Positions 17,514 through 25,611 of a DNA stretch of 45,985 nt are shown piece by piece (position 1 is the stretch's first letter; each line of letters starts with the position of its first letter). Below the pieces are notes generated by a model. The model was not told the DNA's origin and searched no databases. It worked only from the letters and a program-made list of their open reading frames with translations. This DNA is from an uncultured Bacilli bacterium (lineage in GTDB: Bacteria; Bacillota_I; Bacilli_A; RF39; UBA660), in contig CAKORV010000005.1 of assembly GCA_934101625.1 (NCBI GenBank), positions 1 through 45,985 on the forward strand. The letters are read 5' to 3'. The position numbers were made by a program, and so were the translations under genes.

Positions 17514-17598
17514 CTCCTACTGGTAGTGTACTACGCTCATCATTATTTATGATAACATAAGTTTTCGGATTTTTAAAGAAATACATACAAAGTTTTTA
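17514..17598 (-). repeat. Promoter/leader module (copy A), duplicate of the parE leader
   Basis: -35-like TTTAAA (17572-17577), 17-bp spacer, -10-like TATCAT (17549-17554), an inverted repeat GTAGT...ACTAC (17523-17534), and AGGAG (17514-17518). The promoter boxes are weaker than in the parE copy and the palindrome centre is altered, but the spacing is conserved except for one indel. Confidence 0.75.
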
Positions 17599-17634
17599 CT
17601 TTCGGTTAAATGTGTTATTTGTTGTACTTTTTAA

Positions 17635-17663
17635 TTGACTTTTAACATAATATATAGTATATT
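17635..17663 (+). promoter_or_regulatory. Promoter of the CptIN type III TA locus
   Basis: -35 TTGACT (17635-17640), 17-bp spacer, -10 TATATT (17658-17663). Transcription should start near 17670 and read through the antitoxin repeats into the toxin gene. Confidence 0.8.
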
Positions 17664-17669
17664 ATTGTT

Positions 17670-17834
17670 GAACTTGAAGAAACAAAACATAATGTAAATG
17701 TTTCTCGCTTCCGGGTGGCTAGCGAGTAATAAGTAATCCCGGTTGTCAATGTTTCTCGCTTCTGGATGTTGCGAGTAATAAATAATTCCAGTTGTAAATT
17801 TAAGGACACCATAAAAATTATGGTGTCCTTTTTT
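17670..17834 (+). ncRNA. CptI-type antitoxin RNA with two pseudoknot repeats
   Basis: Two tandem units of 51 and 49 bases (17697-17747 and 17748-17796) each start AATGTTTCTCGCTTC. In each unit CTCGC pairs with GCGAG, and the loop between them (CCGGG in unit 1, CTGGA in unit 2) pairs with a downstream CCCGG or TCCAG. The two pairings covary, supporting an H-type pseudoknot. Type III antitoxins are RNAs of such repeats, cut by and bound to the toxin. The full transcript is about 165 bases, ending in the hairpin at 17802-17830. Confidence 0.85.
17802..17834 (+). terminator. Attenuating terminator between antitoxin RNA and toxin gene
   Basis: AAGGACACCATAA and TTATGGTGTCCTT form a 13-bp perfect stem with a 3-base loop, followed by TTTTTATC. 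Type III loci use such a terminator to keep antitoxin RNA in excess over toxin mRNA. Confidence 0.9.
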
Positions 17835-17858
17835 ATCGTTATTAAAGGAGGTGATTTA

Positions 17859-18335
17859 ATGAAAATACAAACAGGATATTTATATCACATCAAAGATGAG
17901 TTTTTTGATTTGATTAATGATGATAGTCTAATGACAAATCATGAAAAAGGTAAAAAAAGACCAACTTATTTTACAATTAGAGATAAGAATATTTTATGGT
18001 TTATACCTTTAAGCAGTAAAGTTGAAAAATATGAAAAGATAATAGACAAAAAAATAGAAAAATTTGGTTATTGTAATACTATAATAATTGCTGACGTTTT
18101 TGAAAGAAAGCACGCTATTTTATTACAAAATGCCTTTCCAACTTTAGAAAAATATATTGATCATATACATTCTATTGATGGAAAACCAGCCAAAGTTCCT
18201 GAAACATTAGAAAAAATAATATTAAAAAATTTCAAAAAATTAATGAAATTAAAATTAAATGGTATAAATTTATTTTTTACTGATATTGATAAAATTAAGA
18301 AGCAAATAGACTGTATTTCTAAAGTCAATCAATGA
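17859..18335 (+). CDS. cptN: Type III toxin, endoribonuclease of the CptN/ToxN family
   Basis: A 158-aa protein matching the CptN-type toxin: MKIQTGYLYHIKDEFFDLIN at the start, NHEKGKKRPTYFTI, then LWFIPLSSKVEKYEKII, ILLQNAFPTLEKYI, and a C-terminal GINLFFTDIDKIKKQ. Family members are endoribonucleases that cut cellular RNA and their own repeat RNA, causing growth arrest, often as an anti-phage response. The start at 17859 has a strong AAAGGAGGTG. A longer frame to 17766 would run through the terminator and antitoxin repeats, so I rejected it. It lies directly after the repeat RNA, the diagnostic arrangement. Confidence 0.88.
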   Translation: MKIQTGYLYHIKDEFFDLINDDSLMTNHEKGKKRPTYFTIRDKNILWFIPLSSKVEKYEKIIDKKIEKFGYCNTIIIADVFERKHAILLQNAFPTLEKYIDHIHSIDGKPAKVPETLEKIILKNFKKLMKLKLNGINLFFTDIDKIKKQIDCISKVNQ

Positions 18336-18366
18336 AAAAAAGTACAAAACATTTAAGTCTTGTACT
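18334..18366 (-). terminator. Bidirectional terminator between cptN and the gene at 18374
   Basis: AGTACAA and TTGTACT pair. On the minus strand the stem is followed by TTTTTTTC, a good U-tract; on the plus strand by AATTTATTTATTTT. Confidence 0.75.
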
Positions 18367-18373
18367 AATTTAT

Positions 18374-18730
18374 TTATTTTATTAATTTGATATTATTTTC
18401 TATTTCATATCTTATTAATTTAGCTAATTCTTCTTTATTAGATATACTATTATTTTTGTATTCACCTTTTGTATTTACAATCAATTCTAGAACACAAGTT
18501 TCTTTTTCAGAAGATATACTTGTTATTTCTTTATCATCATTAAGAGTAATATATGCAGTTTTACCTAATTTTAAGTCATGAGTTGCACCAAATGTATTAG
18601 ATATAAAATCTGACTCTTTAGAATAAGGCAATACACTGAAATAATATTTTTTATCTTTTCCTTCTAAAGTATATATAGTTACTTTATTTGTATAATTAAT
18701 TCCTACAATTTCTGTTTCTTGTATATTCAT
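18374..18730 (-). CDS. Hypothetical protein downstream of asnS, 118 aa
   Basis: A soluble, beta-rich protein (ETEIVGINYTNKVTIYTLEG ... KTAYITLNDDKEITSI) with a short helical tail. AGGAGG precedes the ATG, 9 bases after the asnS stop, so it is read from the T-box controlled asnS message. It has no signal peptide. I recognise no family; the first half looks like a small beta-barrel. Confidence 0.6.
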   Translation of the reverse strand: MNIQETEIVGINYTNKVTIYTLEGKDKKYYFSVLPYSKESDFISNTFGATHDLKLGKTAYITLNDDKEITSISSEKETCVLELIVNTKGEYKNNSISNKEELAKLIRYEIENNIKLIK

Positions 18731-18739
18731 TTTAACCTC

Positions 18740-20122
18740 CTAAAATTCACAATTTCCAGGTGTTCTTGGGAAAGGTATAACATCTCTTATATTTGTCATA
18801 CCTGTCATATACATAATTAATCTTTCAAAACCAATACCAAATCCTGAATGAATTGTAGTACCATATCTTCTTAAATTTAAGTACCATGTATATTCTTCAG
18901 CATTCATGTTTAATTCTTTAATTCTTGATTCTAATTTTTTAAAATCATCTTCTCTTTGACTCATTCCATATGTTTCACCGATACCAGGTAATTCTAAATC
19001 TGCATTTGCAACTGTTCCATCATCCATTTGCTTCATATAAAAGCATTTTTTGACTTTTTGTGGCCAGTATGTAATAAATACTGGTGAATTAAAATATTCA
19101 GTTATATATCTTTCATGTTCTTTTGCTAAATCTTCTCCATACTCTGGAGTAAACTCCCATTTAACATTTGCATTTTTCAATATTTCTATGCATTCTTTAT
19201 ATGTTACTCTTTTAAATTCACTATTTATGACAGTATGAAGTTTGTTTTTTAAACCTTTTTCAATATATTTATCAAAGAAATCTATTTCATCTGGACATTT
19301 TTCCATTGTATAACTAATAACATATTTCATTAGTTCTTCAGATATATCCATGATACCTTTTAAATCACAAAATGCAACTTCTGGTTCTATTTGCCAAAAT
19401 TCTGCAACATGTAATGGTGTATGCGAAGGATCGGCTCTAAAAGTTGGCCCAAATGTATATATTTTACTAAATGCTTGTGCAAATGTTTCTCCCTCAAATT
19501 GACCTGATACCGTTAATCCTACCTTTTTACCAAAATATTCTTTTTCTATTTTATTTTTTCCAGTAGATGCTATTTCATCAAGATTTTGTGTTGTAACTTG
19601 AAACATTTCTCCTGCTCCTTCACAATCACTTGCTGTAAATATTGGTGTATGAGCATAAATGTAATCTCTATCTTGAAAGTATTTGTGTATAGCCATTGAA
19701 GCAACACTTCTTACTCTAAATACAGCTTGAAATGTATTTGTTCTAAATCTTAAATAAGCCTGCTCTCTTAAGAATTCCATTGAATGTGGTTTTGGTTGTA
19801 TAGGATAATCTTCATCACAATCACCTAAAAGTTTTATGCTTTTTACTTTTAGTTCAAAATCTTGACCTTTACCCTCTGAATGAGTAAATATTCCTTTAAC
19901 TTCAATAGAACTTCCTACTCTATATTTTTGTATTTTCTCAAATTCATCTAGTGAATCCTCATACACAAGTTGCAATTGTTTAAAGCAAGTACCATCAGAA
20001 AAGAATATAAAACCAAAACAAGATTGCTTTCTATGATTTCTAATCCATCCTTTCAAAGTTACTTCACTTTCTAAATATTCATCACTTTTGTCAAATAAAT
20101 CTTTTAAATATGTGTAATCCAT
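18740..20122 (-). CDS. asnS: Asparaginyl-tRNA synthetase
   Basis: A 460-aa class IIb synthetase that charges tRNA-Asn. The N-terminal OB-fold anticodon-binding domain includes VTLKGWIRNHRKQ. Motif 2 is seen as FGPTFRADPSHTPLHVAEFW, and motif 3 as GFGIGFERLIMYMTGM. Asn specificity rather than Asp is supported by FIFFSDGTCFKQLQLV and by the T-box specifier codon AAC in the leader. The presence of asnS suggests direct charging rather than the amidation route. GGGAGG lies upstream of the ATG. Confidence 0.96.
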   Translation of the reverse strand: MDYTYLKDLFDKSDEYLESEVTLKGWIRNHRKQSCFGFIFFSDGTCFKQLQLVYEDSLDEFEKIQKYRVGSSIEVKGIFTHSEGKGQDFELKVKSIKLLGDCDEDYPIQPKPHSMEFLREQAYLRFRTNTFQAVFRVRSVASMAIHKYFQDRDYIYAHTPIFTASDCEGAGEMFQVTTQNLDEIASTGKNKIEKEYFGKKVGLTVSGQFEGETFAQAFSKIYTFGPTFRADPSHTPLHVAEFWQIEPEVAFCDLKGIMDISEELMKYVISYTMEKCPDEIDFFDKYIEKGLKNKLHTVINSEFKRVTYKECIEILKNANVKWEFTPEYGEDLAKEHERYITEYFNSPVFITYWPQKVKKCFYMKQMDDGTVANADLELPGIGETYGMSQREDDFKKLESRIKELNMNAEEYTWYLNLRRYGTTIHSGFGIGFERLIMYMTGMTNIRDVIPFPRTPGNCEF

Positions 20123-20367
20123 TTTATCATTCCTCCCATTATAAAAAGAGTTAATTTTCCCATAGGGACGAACTAACTCTTATGTCCGCGGTACCACCCA
20201 CATTGTCTTATGACCACTCTATTATTTAACGCATTAATTACGTACTTACCTACTGTTAGTTCAGAAAGTCTTTCAAAAGTGTTATTCAAGTTTATTTATT
20301 ATTAGTTTACACCAACCACTAACTCTCTATAAATAGTTATAAACTTTACTTCTCTTTCTCATCAATT
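20123..20367 (-). promoter_or_regulatory. T-box riboswitch of asnS (specifier AAC)
   Basis: The T-box core GGGTGGTACCGCGGAC lies at 20184-20199. It is followed by a terminator stem GAGTTA/TAACTC with TTTTT (20143-20180). Stem I carries AGAGAGTTAGTGG and GGTGTAAAC, and an AAC triplet (20281-20283) is in the specifier position, matching asparagine. Uncharged tRNA-Asn should stabilise the antiterminator and switch asnS on. Confidence 0.93.
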
Positions 20368-20373
20368 TATTAC

Positions 20374-20402
20374 ATTTTATCACTTTAATTTTTTAAGTTC
20401 AA
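20374..20402 (-). promoter_or_regulatory. Promoter of the T-box/asnS transcript
   Basis: -35 TTGAAC (20397-20402), 17-bp spacer, -10 TAAAAT (20374-20379), located just after the glmM stop codon at 20419. Confidence 0.75.
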
Positions 20403-20418
20403 GTAGTTTAATTCTATT

Positions 20419-21759
20419 TTAGGCATTTATTTTAGTTATTTCATTAGCTATTTGATTAACATAATTTTCACATTCTTCTTCAGTTTTAGCTTCTACCATA
20501 ACTCTAATTATCATTTCAGTTCCACTTGGTCTAACTAAAACTCTTCCATCATTCCCAAGTTTATTTTCTATTTCATTGATTTTATTTTTAACATTCATAT
20601 CATTTAATACTTTCTGTTTATCAGTAACTGGTACATTTTTTAAAACTTGTGGATATATTTTAATTGGTAGTAACAATTCATCAATAGTCTTTTTACTTTC
20701 TATGATTGTTTCCATTATTTTAAGTGATGTTAATATTCCATCTCCAGTAGTTGCATATTTACTAAAAATTATGTGTCCAGATTGTTCACCACCTAGTACA
20801 TAGCCATTAGTAACCATATTTTCATTTACATATTTATCTCCAACTTGTGTTTTTTCATAGCCTATTCCTATTTCATCTAAAGCTTTATATAATCCTATAT
20901 TAGACATTATAGTGGTAACAACTTTATTTCCATCTAATTGTCCTTTATCTTTAAGATATTTACCACATAAATAAATTATTAAATCGCCATCTATAACATT
21001 TCCCTTTGAATCAACTGCTAAACATCTATCAGCATCACCATCATAAGCAAATCCAATATCAAGTTTATTATCAATTACTAATTTTTGTAGTCCTTCAATA
21101 TGAGTTGAACCGCAATTGTTATTGATGTTTATTCCATTTGGTTCGTTATTTATAACATAGGTTTTAGCACCTAGTGCATCAAATACTGATTTTGCAATTC
21201 CACTACTTGCTCCATTTGCACAATCTAAACCGATTTTATAGTTTTTAAATGCTCTTGTAGGTATACTCATAAGATATCCTATATATCTATTTCTTCCCAT
21301 ACTATAGTCAGTCGCAATACCTACTTTTTCCATTGTTGCATAAGGTAATTCTTCTATATTTCCATCAATATATTTTTCTATAAGATCTTCCACTTCTTTT
21401 TCCATCTTATAGCCTTTAGAATTTATCAATTTGATTCCGTTATCATAATATGGATTATGTGAAGCACTTATCATAATTCCACAATCAAAATTATCTGTTC
21501 TAGTTATATAAGCAACACTAGGAGTTGTTGTAACATGCATTAGACTAACATGCGCTCCTGAAGCAGTAAGTCCAGCTACTAAAGCATATTCAAACATATA
21601 ACTGCTTCTTCTAGTATCCTTGCCTATGACTACTTTTGCATATTCTTTATCTTTACCAAAATAATAACCAATATATCTACCAACTTTATAGGCATGTTCA
21701 ACTGCTAAAGTCACATTTGCATTGCCTCTAAAACCATCTGTTCCAAAGTATTTTCCCAT
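20419..21759 (-). CDS. glmM: Phosphoglucosamine mutase
   Basis: A 446-aa enzyme that converts glucosamine-6-phosphate to glucosamine-1-phosphate on the way to UDP-GlcNAc and peptidoglycan. It starts GKYFGTDGFRGNANVTL. The phosphoserine loop is MISASHNPYYDNGIK (about residue 99), the metal loop AYDGDADRCLAVD, the sugar-binding loop GGEQSGHII, and the phosphate loop RPSGTEMIIRVM. AAGGAG precedes the start. It follows a GlmU-like acetyltransferase by 4 bases, so two consecutive steps are co-encoded. Confidence 0.96.
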   Translation of the reverse strand: MGKYFGTDGFRGNANVTLAVEHAYKVGRYIGYYFGKDKEYAKVVIGKDTRRSSYMFEYALVAGLTASGAHVSLMHVTTTPSVAYITRTDNFDCGIMISASHNPYYDNGIKLINSKGYKMEKEVEDLIEKYIDGNIEELPYATMEKVGIATDYSMGRNRYIGYLMSIPTRAFKNYKIGLDCANGASSGIAKSVFDALGAKTYVINNEPNGININNNCGSTHIEGLQKLVIDNKLDIGFAYDGDADRCLAVDSKGNVIDGDLIIYLCGKYLKDKGQLDGNKVVTTIMSNIGLYKALDEIGIGYEKTQVGDKYVNENMVTNGYVLGGEQSGHIIFSKYATTGDGILTSLKIMETIIESKKTIDELLLPIKIYPQVLKNVPVTDKQKVLNDMNVKNKINEIENKLGNDGRVLVRPSGTEMIIRVMVEAKTEEECENYVNQIANEITKINA

Positions 21760-21763
21760 ATTA

Positions 21764-22432
21764 TTAAATCTCCTTCTTAACTACATTATCTTTATTTTTA
21801 TATATACTATTTTCAGGTATTACGCCTCTTACTGAAGAAAGCGGATACACACTTGTGTTTCTTCCAATTACCGTTCCTGGATTCAAAACACTATTGCAAC
21901 CAATTTCCACATAATCTCCTAACATCGCACCAACTTTTTTTATACCACTTTCTAAAGCAATATTATTAAAATTGTCTTTTATTGTAACTAAGGTTTTATC
22001 ACTTTTAACATTACTAGTTATAGAGCCAGCACCCATATGTGACTTATATCCTAATATCGAATCACCAACATAGTTATAATGTGGTACTTGAACATTATCA
22101 AAAATTATAACATTTTTAAGTTCAGTTGAATTACCTATTACACAGTTCTTACCGATAAGAGCTGAGCCCCTTATAAAAGCACAATGTCTAACTTCTGTTT
22201 CTGCATCAATTATGCAAGGTGAATCAATATAGGCACTACTAAATATTTTTGCACTCTTATGAACCCATACATTTTCTTTTATTTCTTTATATTCATTTTT
22301 ATCAAGATTTTTACCAATTTCTATAATTATGTTTTTAATTTCACTTAAAGTTTCCCAAGGGTATTCGTATTTTTTTAAATACTCTTCTGCTTTAGTATGC
22401 GTTAAATCATACATTTCATTTATCTTATACAT
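21764..22432 (-). CDS. Stand-alone GlmU-like left-handed beta-helix acetyltransferase
   Basis: A 222-aa hexapeptide-repeat protein. About 55 helical N-terminal residues are followed by a left-handed beta-helix. VPHYNYVGDSILG (about residue 117) aligns with the GlmU stretch that carries its catalytic histidine, and HMGAGSITSNVKSDK aligns with the NIGAGTITCN segment. There is no uridylyltransferase domain, and bifunctional GlmU is about 450 aa. It may acetylate glucosamine-1-phosphate, with uridylylation done by another enzyme; an acetyltransferase for another sugar is the alternative. It is adjacent to glmM and has GGAGGC before the ATG. Confidence 0.75.
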   Translation of the reverse strand: MYKINEMYDLTHTKAEEYLKKYEYPWETLSEIKNIIIEIGKNLDKNEYKEIKENVWVHKSAKIFSSAYIDSPCIIDAETEVRHCAFIRGSALIGKNCVIGNSTELKNVIIFDNVQVPHYNYVGDSILGYKSHMGAGSITSNVKSDKTLVTIKDNFNNIALESGIKKVGAMLGDYVEIGCNSVLNPGTVIGRNTSVYPLSSVRGVIPENSIYKNKDNVVKKEI

Positions 22433-22482
22433 AATAGCCTCCGTATTAATTATAACACATACTTAATTTTAAATCTTTTAAT

Positions 22483-25400
22483 TTACATCTTTTTTAGAGT
22501 TTCATCCAATATTGAATATAAATAAATATTTACTTCTTTATTATTTATGCTTTCTATATATGTTTTATATCCTTTTAATTGATCAATATAATGTATATCA
22601 GTAATATCTTTTAATTTATAATCTATTATATCTATATGATCACTATATTCTATCATAAGATCAATAATTCCATGATAATTTTTATTATCTAAATTATATA
22701 TAAATTCATATTCATGGTATATATCTGCATCATTTATATTATTAAATATTTCAAGGTTCGAAAATCTAATAACTTTATTTTTAATAAATTCATTAGTTAT
22801 TAAACTATAGTCTTTAGTTTTTAAATCAAAATATTCCAAAGTCTCATGAAATTCAATACCAAAATCCATTGATTTTTTTTCTTCTTTAGTAATTAGATTA
22901 TTAAGTGTCTTTGAATAATGTTCTGTCAACACTTCTTCATTTAAAATGTTTAATTCTTCTACCTTTATTTTTTTATCAAGTAAAGGTATATTACTTTTAT
23001 AATCTTTTTTGATTAATAAGTTATAATCCTTAGTAACTATTTCATATGGATTTACCATAGTAATATATTTTTTTATATTTGGAATAACACTATTTATAAT
23101 ATCAAGTAATGAATTATATTTACTTCTTATTAACGAATCTATAACACCACTACCTTCATTAGATGATATATCTTTATAAGGAATTAATAATATCATTTTT
23201 TCTTTAGCTCTAGTGAGTGCTACATAAAACAATCTTATCTTTTCACTTATTTCTTCTTTTAAATAATCATACTTTAATAAAGGTTTATAAATGGTTTCTC
23301 CTACGCCTTCATCAAAATAAGGTGTCAATATTCCATATTTATTACTAAAAGTAAACTTTTCTTTTATATCCATCACATTAAATGATTTATATAACCCTGA
23401 AAAATAGCATATAGGATATTCTAATCCCTTAGATTTATGTATAGTCATAATTTTAACTGAGTTATTTACAGTTTGATGTTCTGTATATTTAATATCAATA
23501 TTTTCTTTTATTAAACTATCTAAATAAATTGAAAACTCATTTATATCATATCCTAAATTACTCATGGATTTGGCACTAGTAATTAGTTTTTCCAATTTAA
23601 CACTTGATGCATTAACATTACCTATTGTAATTAACTTTTCATAAAAATTAAACTTATCAATAATTTCATTTAATATAACAAAACTAGATTTGTTATTTAG
23701 TTCAATACTTTTACATTTGTTATATAATTTACTCTCATATATTTTTTTATTTTTAATGTAGTCAAATATTTCTTCATCATTTGAATTTATTAAGAAACTT
23801 CTCATCACACTTGTAAATAAATATTCTAGTTCTTTATCATATATTTTATTGTTAGTTTTAATAATTAGTTTAATCAAATTATTTAATACGATTATATCTT
23901 GATCATTATTCATCGTTTCATCTTTATATAATTCTAAAGGTATACCAAGATATAAAAATATTCTTTTATATAAATCAAAACAAGATGTTCTATCCATAAG
24001 TATAACAAAATCACTATAAGTAGAATTTCTTAATATACCAGTATCTTTATCAAATATTTGATAATTACTTTTTATTTTATCTTTTATATCTTTTGCTATT
24101 AAAAATGCTTCTAATTCATCTTTATTATAATCACTTTGTTTATCGTAATTATAACTATAAAATTCAAAATCATAGTTTTGATTAGTTTTGCCTTTATTAA
24201 TATAACTTTTATTACCAAATATCATTTGATGACTAGTTATATAATCAGCACCACCTATATCTTCATCCATGACTTTATTAAATAATAAATTTATGTTATT
24301 TAAGACTTCTTCCCTTGATCTAAAGTTTTTATTTAAATCTATTTTTTCTCCACCATTATGTTTACTATAATCATTATATTTAGTTTTAAATATATCTGGA
24401 TTTGCATTTCTAAATCTATATATCGACTGTTTTATATCACCAACCATATAGATATTATTATTACCAATAAGATTCATTAATGTTTCTTGTAAATCATTAG
24501 TGTCTTGATATTCATCTATCATTATTTCTTTAAATGAATATTTTAACTCGTCCCTAACTGAATTATTCTCACTTACTAATTTAATCGCAAGATTAGCCAC
24601 ATCAGTAAATTCATAAATATCATTATCATATTTATATTTCATTATTTTACTATCTAATTCTTTTATTATTTCTATAATAATTTCTTTATAATTTTTTGTT
24701 AAAAGTATAGAATCATATATTTCATTTGTATTCATATATCCACATAATGATTTTACTTCCTTAAGAACATTATTAAGTTTTTCTTTCTTTTCTTTTACTT
24801 CATCTTCAGTATTCATTGGAAGTCTTGGAATAACTACACCAAGATTGCTAAATATTTCATCGTATGTAGTAGAATTAAGTAAATTTTCAAAACTAGATTT
24901 TAATTTAATAATATAATCTTCATCCATATAGTATGATAGTTCTTCAATTATAAACTTGATTTCTTTAAATTTTTCTCTTATTAACTTTTCATATTCATTA
25001 ATACTTTTATCAATAAAATCTTTATCAAAATATTTATTTATATAGTTATCTAAATATTCTATTCTATTAGTTTTCATTTCTATTTTTGAATAAATACTCA
25101 ATATACTATCCAATATTTCTTTATCATCTTTAGCACAAAAGTCGTTTATTAATTTTAAAAATTTGTGATTTTTATTTTTATAATATTCATCAAAAATACT
25201 AACTAATATTTCTTTCTTTTTAATTTTGATTATAGTTTCTTCAATTATACTTATGTTTGGACTTATATTAAGTATATAATGATATTTTTTCACAATAGAT
25301 AATGCAAAACTATCAAATGTTGTAATATAAGCTTCATCTATTAATTCAAGTTCTTTAGATAGAGACGGCTCTTTTTTTATCTTTTTTCTAATTCTCTCTT

Positions 25401-25611
25401 TCATTTCTTCACTGGCTGCTTTAGTAAAAGTTAATATTAGTATTTCTTTTATACTCATACCGCTTTTCAAATTTTCAAGTACTCTTTCACTTAATACTGC
25501 AGTCTTTCCACTTCCAGCACCAGCACTAACGATTATATTATGTCCTTTATCATATATGGCTTGCCATTGTTCATCAGTCCATATTGCATCAACTGGTTTT
25601 GTAGGTATCAT
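22483..25611 (-). CDS. addA: Helicase-nuclease AddA
   Basis: A 1042-aa UvrD-type helicase with a C-terminal RecB-type nuclease, the AddA half of the AddAB break-repair machine. Walker A is IIVSAGAGSGKTAVLSERV (about residue 32), motif II is IMIDEYQDTND, and later motifs include VKIMTIHKSKGLEYPICYFS and IRLFYVALTRAKEKMIL. The nuclease centre is DLMIEYSDHIDIIDYKLKD near the end. At about 1040 aa it is shorter than the usual 1200. Its ATG overlaps the addB stop (ATGA), and its GGAGGTGA ribosome binding site is encoded in addB. Confidence 0.93.
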   Translation of the reverse strand: MIPTKPVDAIWTDEQWQAIYDKGHNIIVSAGAGSGKTAVLSERVLENLKSGMSIKEILILTFTKAASEEMKERIRKKIKKEPSLSKELELIDEAYITTFDSFALSIVKKYHYILNISPNISIIEETIIKIKKKEILVSIFDEYYKNKNHKFLKLINDFCAKDDKEILDSILSIYSKIEMKTNRIEYLDNYINKYFDKDFIDKSINEYEKLIREKFKEIKFIIEELSYYMDEDYIIKLKSSFENLLNSTTYDEIFSNLGVVIPRLPMNTEDEVKEKKEKLNNVLKEVKSLCGYMNTNEIYDSILLTKNYKEIIIEIIKELDSKIMKYKYDNDIYEFTDVANLAIKLVSENNSVRDELKYSFKEIMIDEYQDTNDLQETLMNLIGNNNIYMVGDIKQSIYRFRNANPDIFKTKYNDYSKHNGGEKIDLNKNFRSREEVLNNINLLFNKVMDEDIGGADYITSHQMIFGNKSYINKGKTNQNYDFEFYSYNYDKQSDYNKDELEAFLIAKDIKDKIKSNYQIFDKDTGILRNSTYSDFVILMDRTSCFDLYKRIFLYLGIPLELYKDETMNNDQDIIVLNNLIKLIIKTNNKIYDKELEYLFTSVMRSFLINSNDEEIFDYIKNKKIYESKLYNKCKSIELNNKSSFVILNEIIDKFNFYEKLITIGNVNASSVKLEKLITSAKSMSNLGYDINEFSIYLDSLIKENIDIKYTEHQTVNNSVKIMTIHKSKGLEYPICYFSGLYKSFNVMDIKEKFTFSNKYGILTPYFDEGVGETIYKPLLKYDYLKEEISEKIRLFYVALTRAKEKMILLIPYKDISSNEGSGVIDSLIRSKYNSLLDIINSVIPNIKKYITMVNPYEIVTKDYNLLIKKDYKSNIPLLDKKIKVEELNILNEEVLTEHYSKTLNNLITKEEKKSMDFGIEFHETLEYFDLKTKDYSLITNEFIKNKVIRFSNLEIFNNINDADIYHEYEFIYNLDNKNYHGIIDLMIEYSDHIDIIDYKLKDITDIHYIDQLKGYKTYIESINNKEVNIYLYSILDETLKKM

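Noticed and set aside
17506..17586. Upstream 27 codons of the unknown gene at 16993
   Set aside because: This stretch is the duplicated promoter/leader module also found before parE, with a frameshifting indel between the copies.
17697..17796. CRISPR-like pair of repeats
   Set aside because: There are no spacers, and the units form pseudoknots and precede a CptN-type toxin; type III antitoxin explains them fully.
17766..17858. Upstream extension of the type III toxin frame
   Set aside because: It would translate part of the antitoxin repeat and the terminator; AAAGGAGGTG before 17859 fixes the start.
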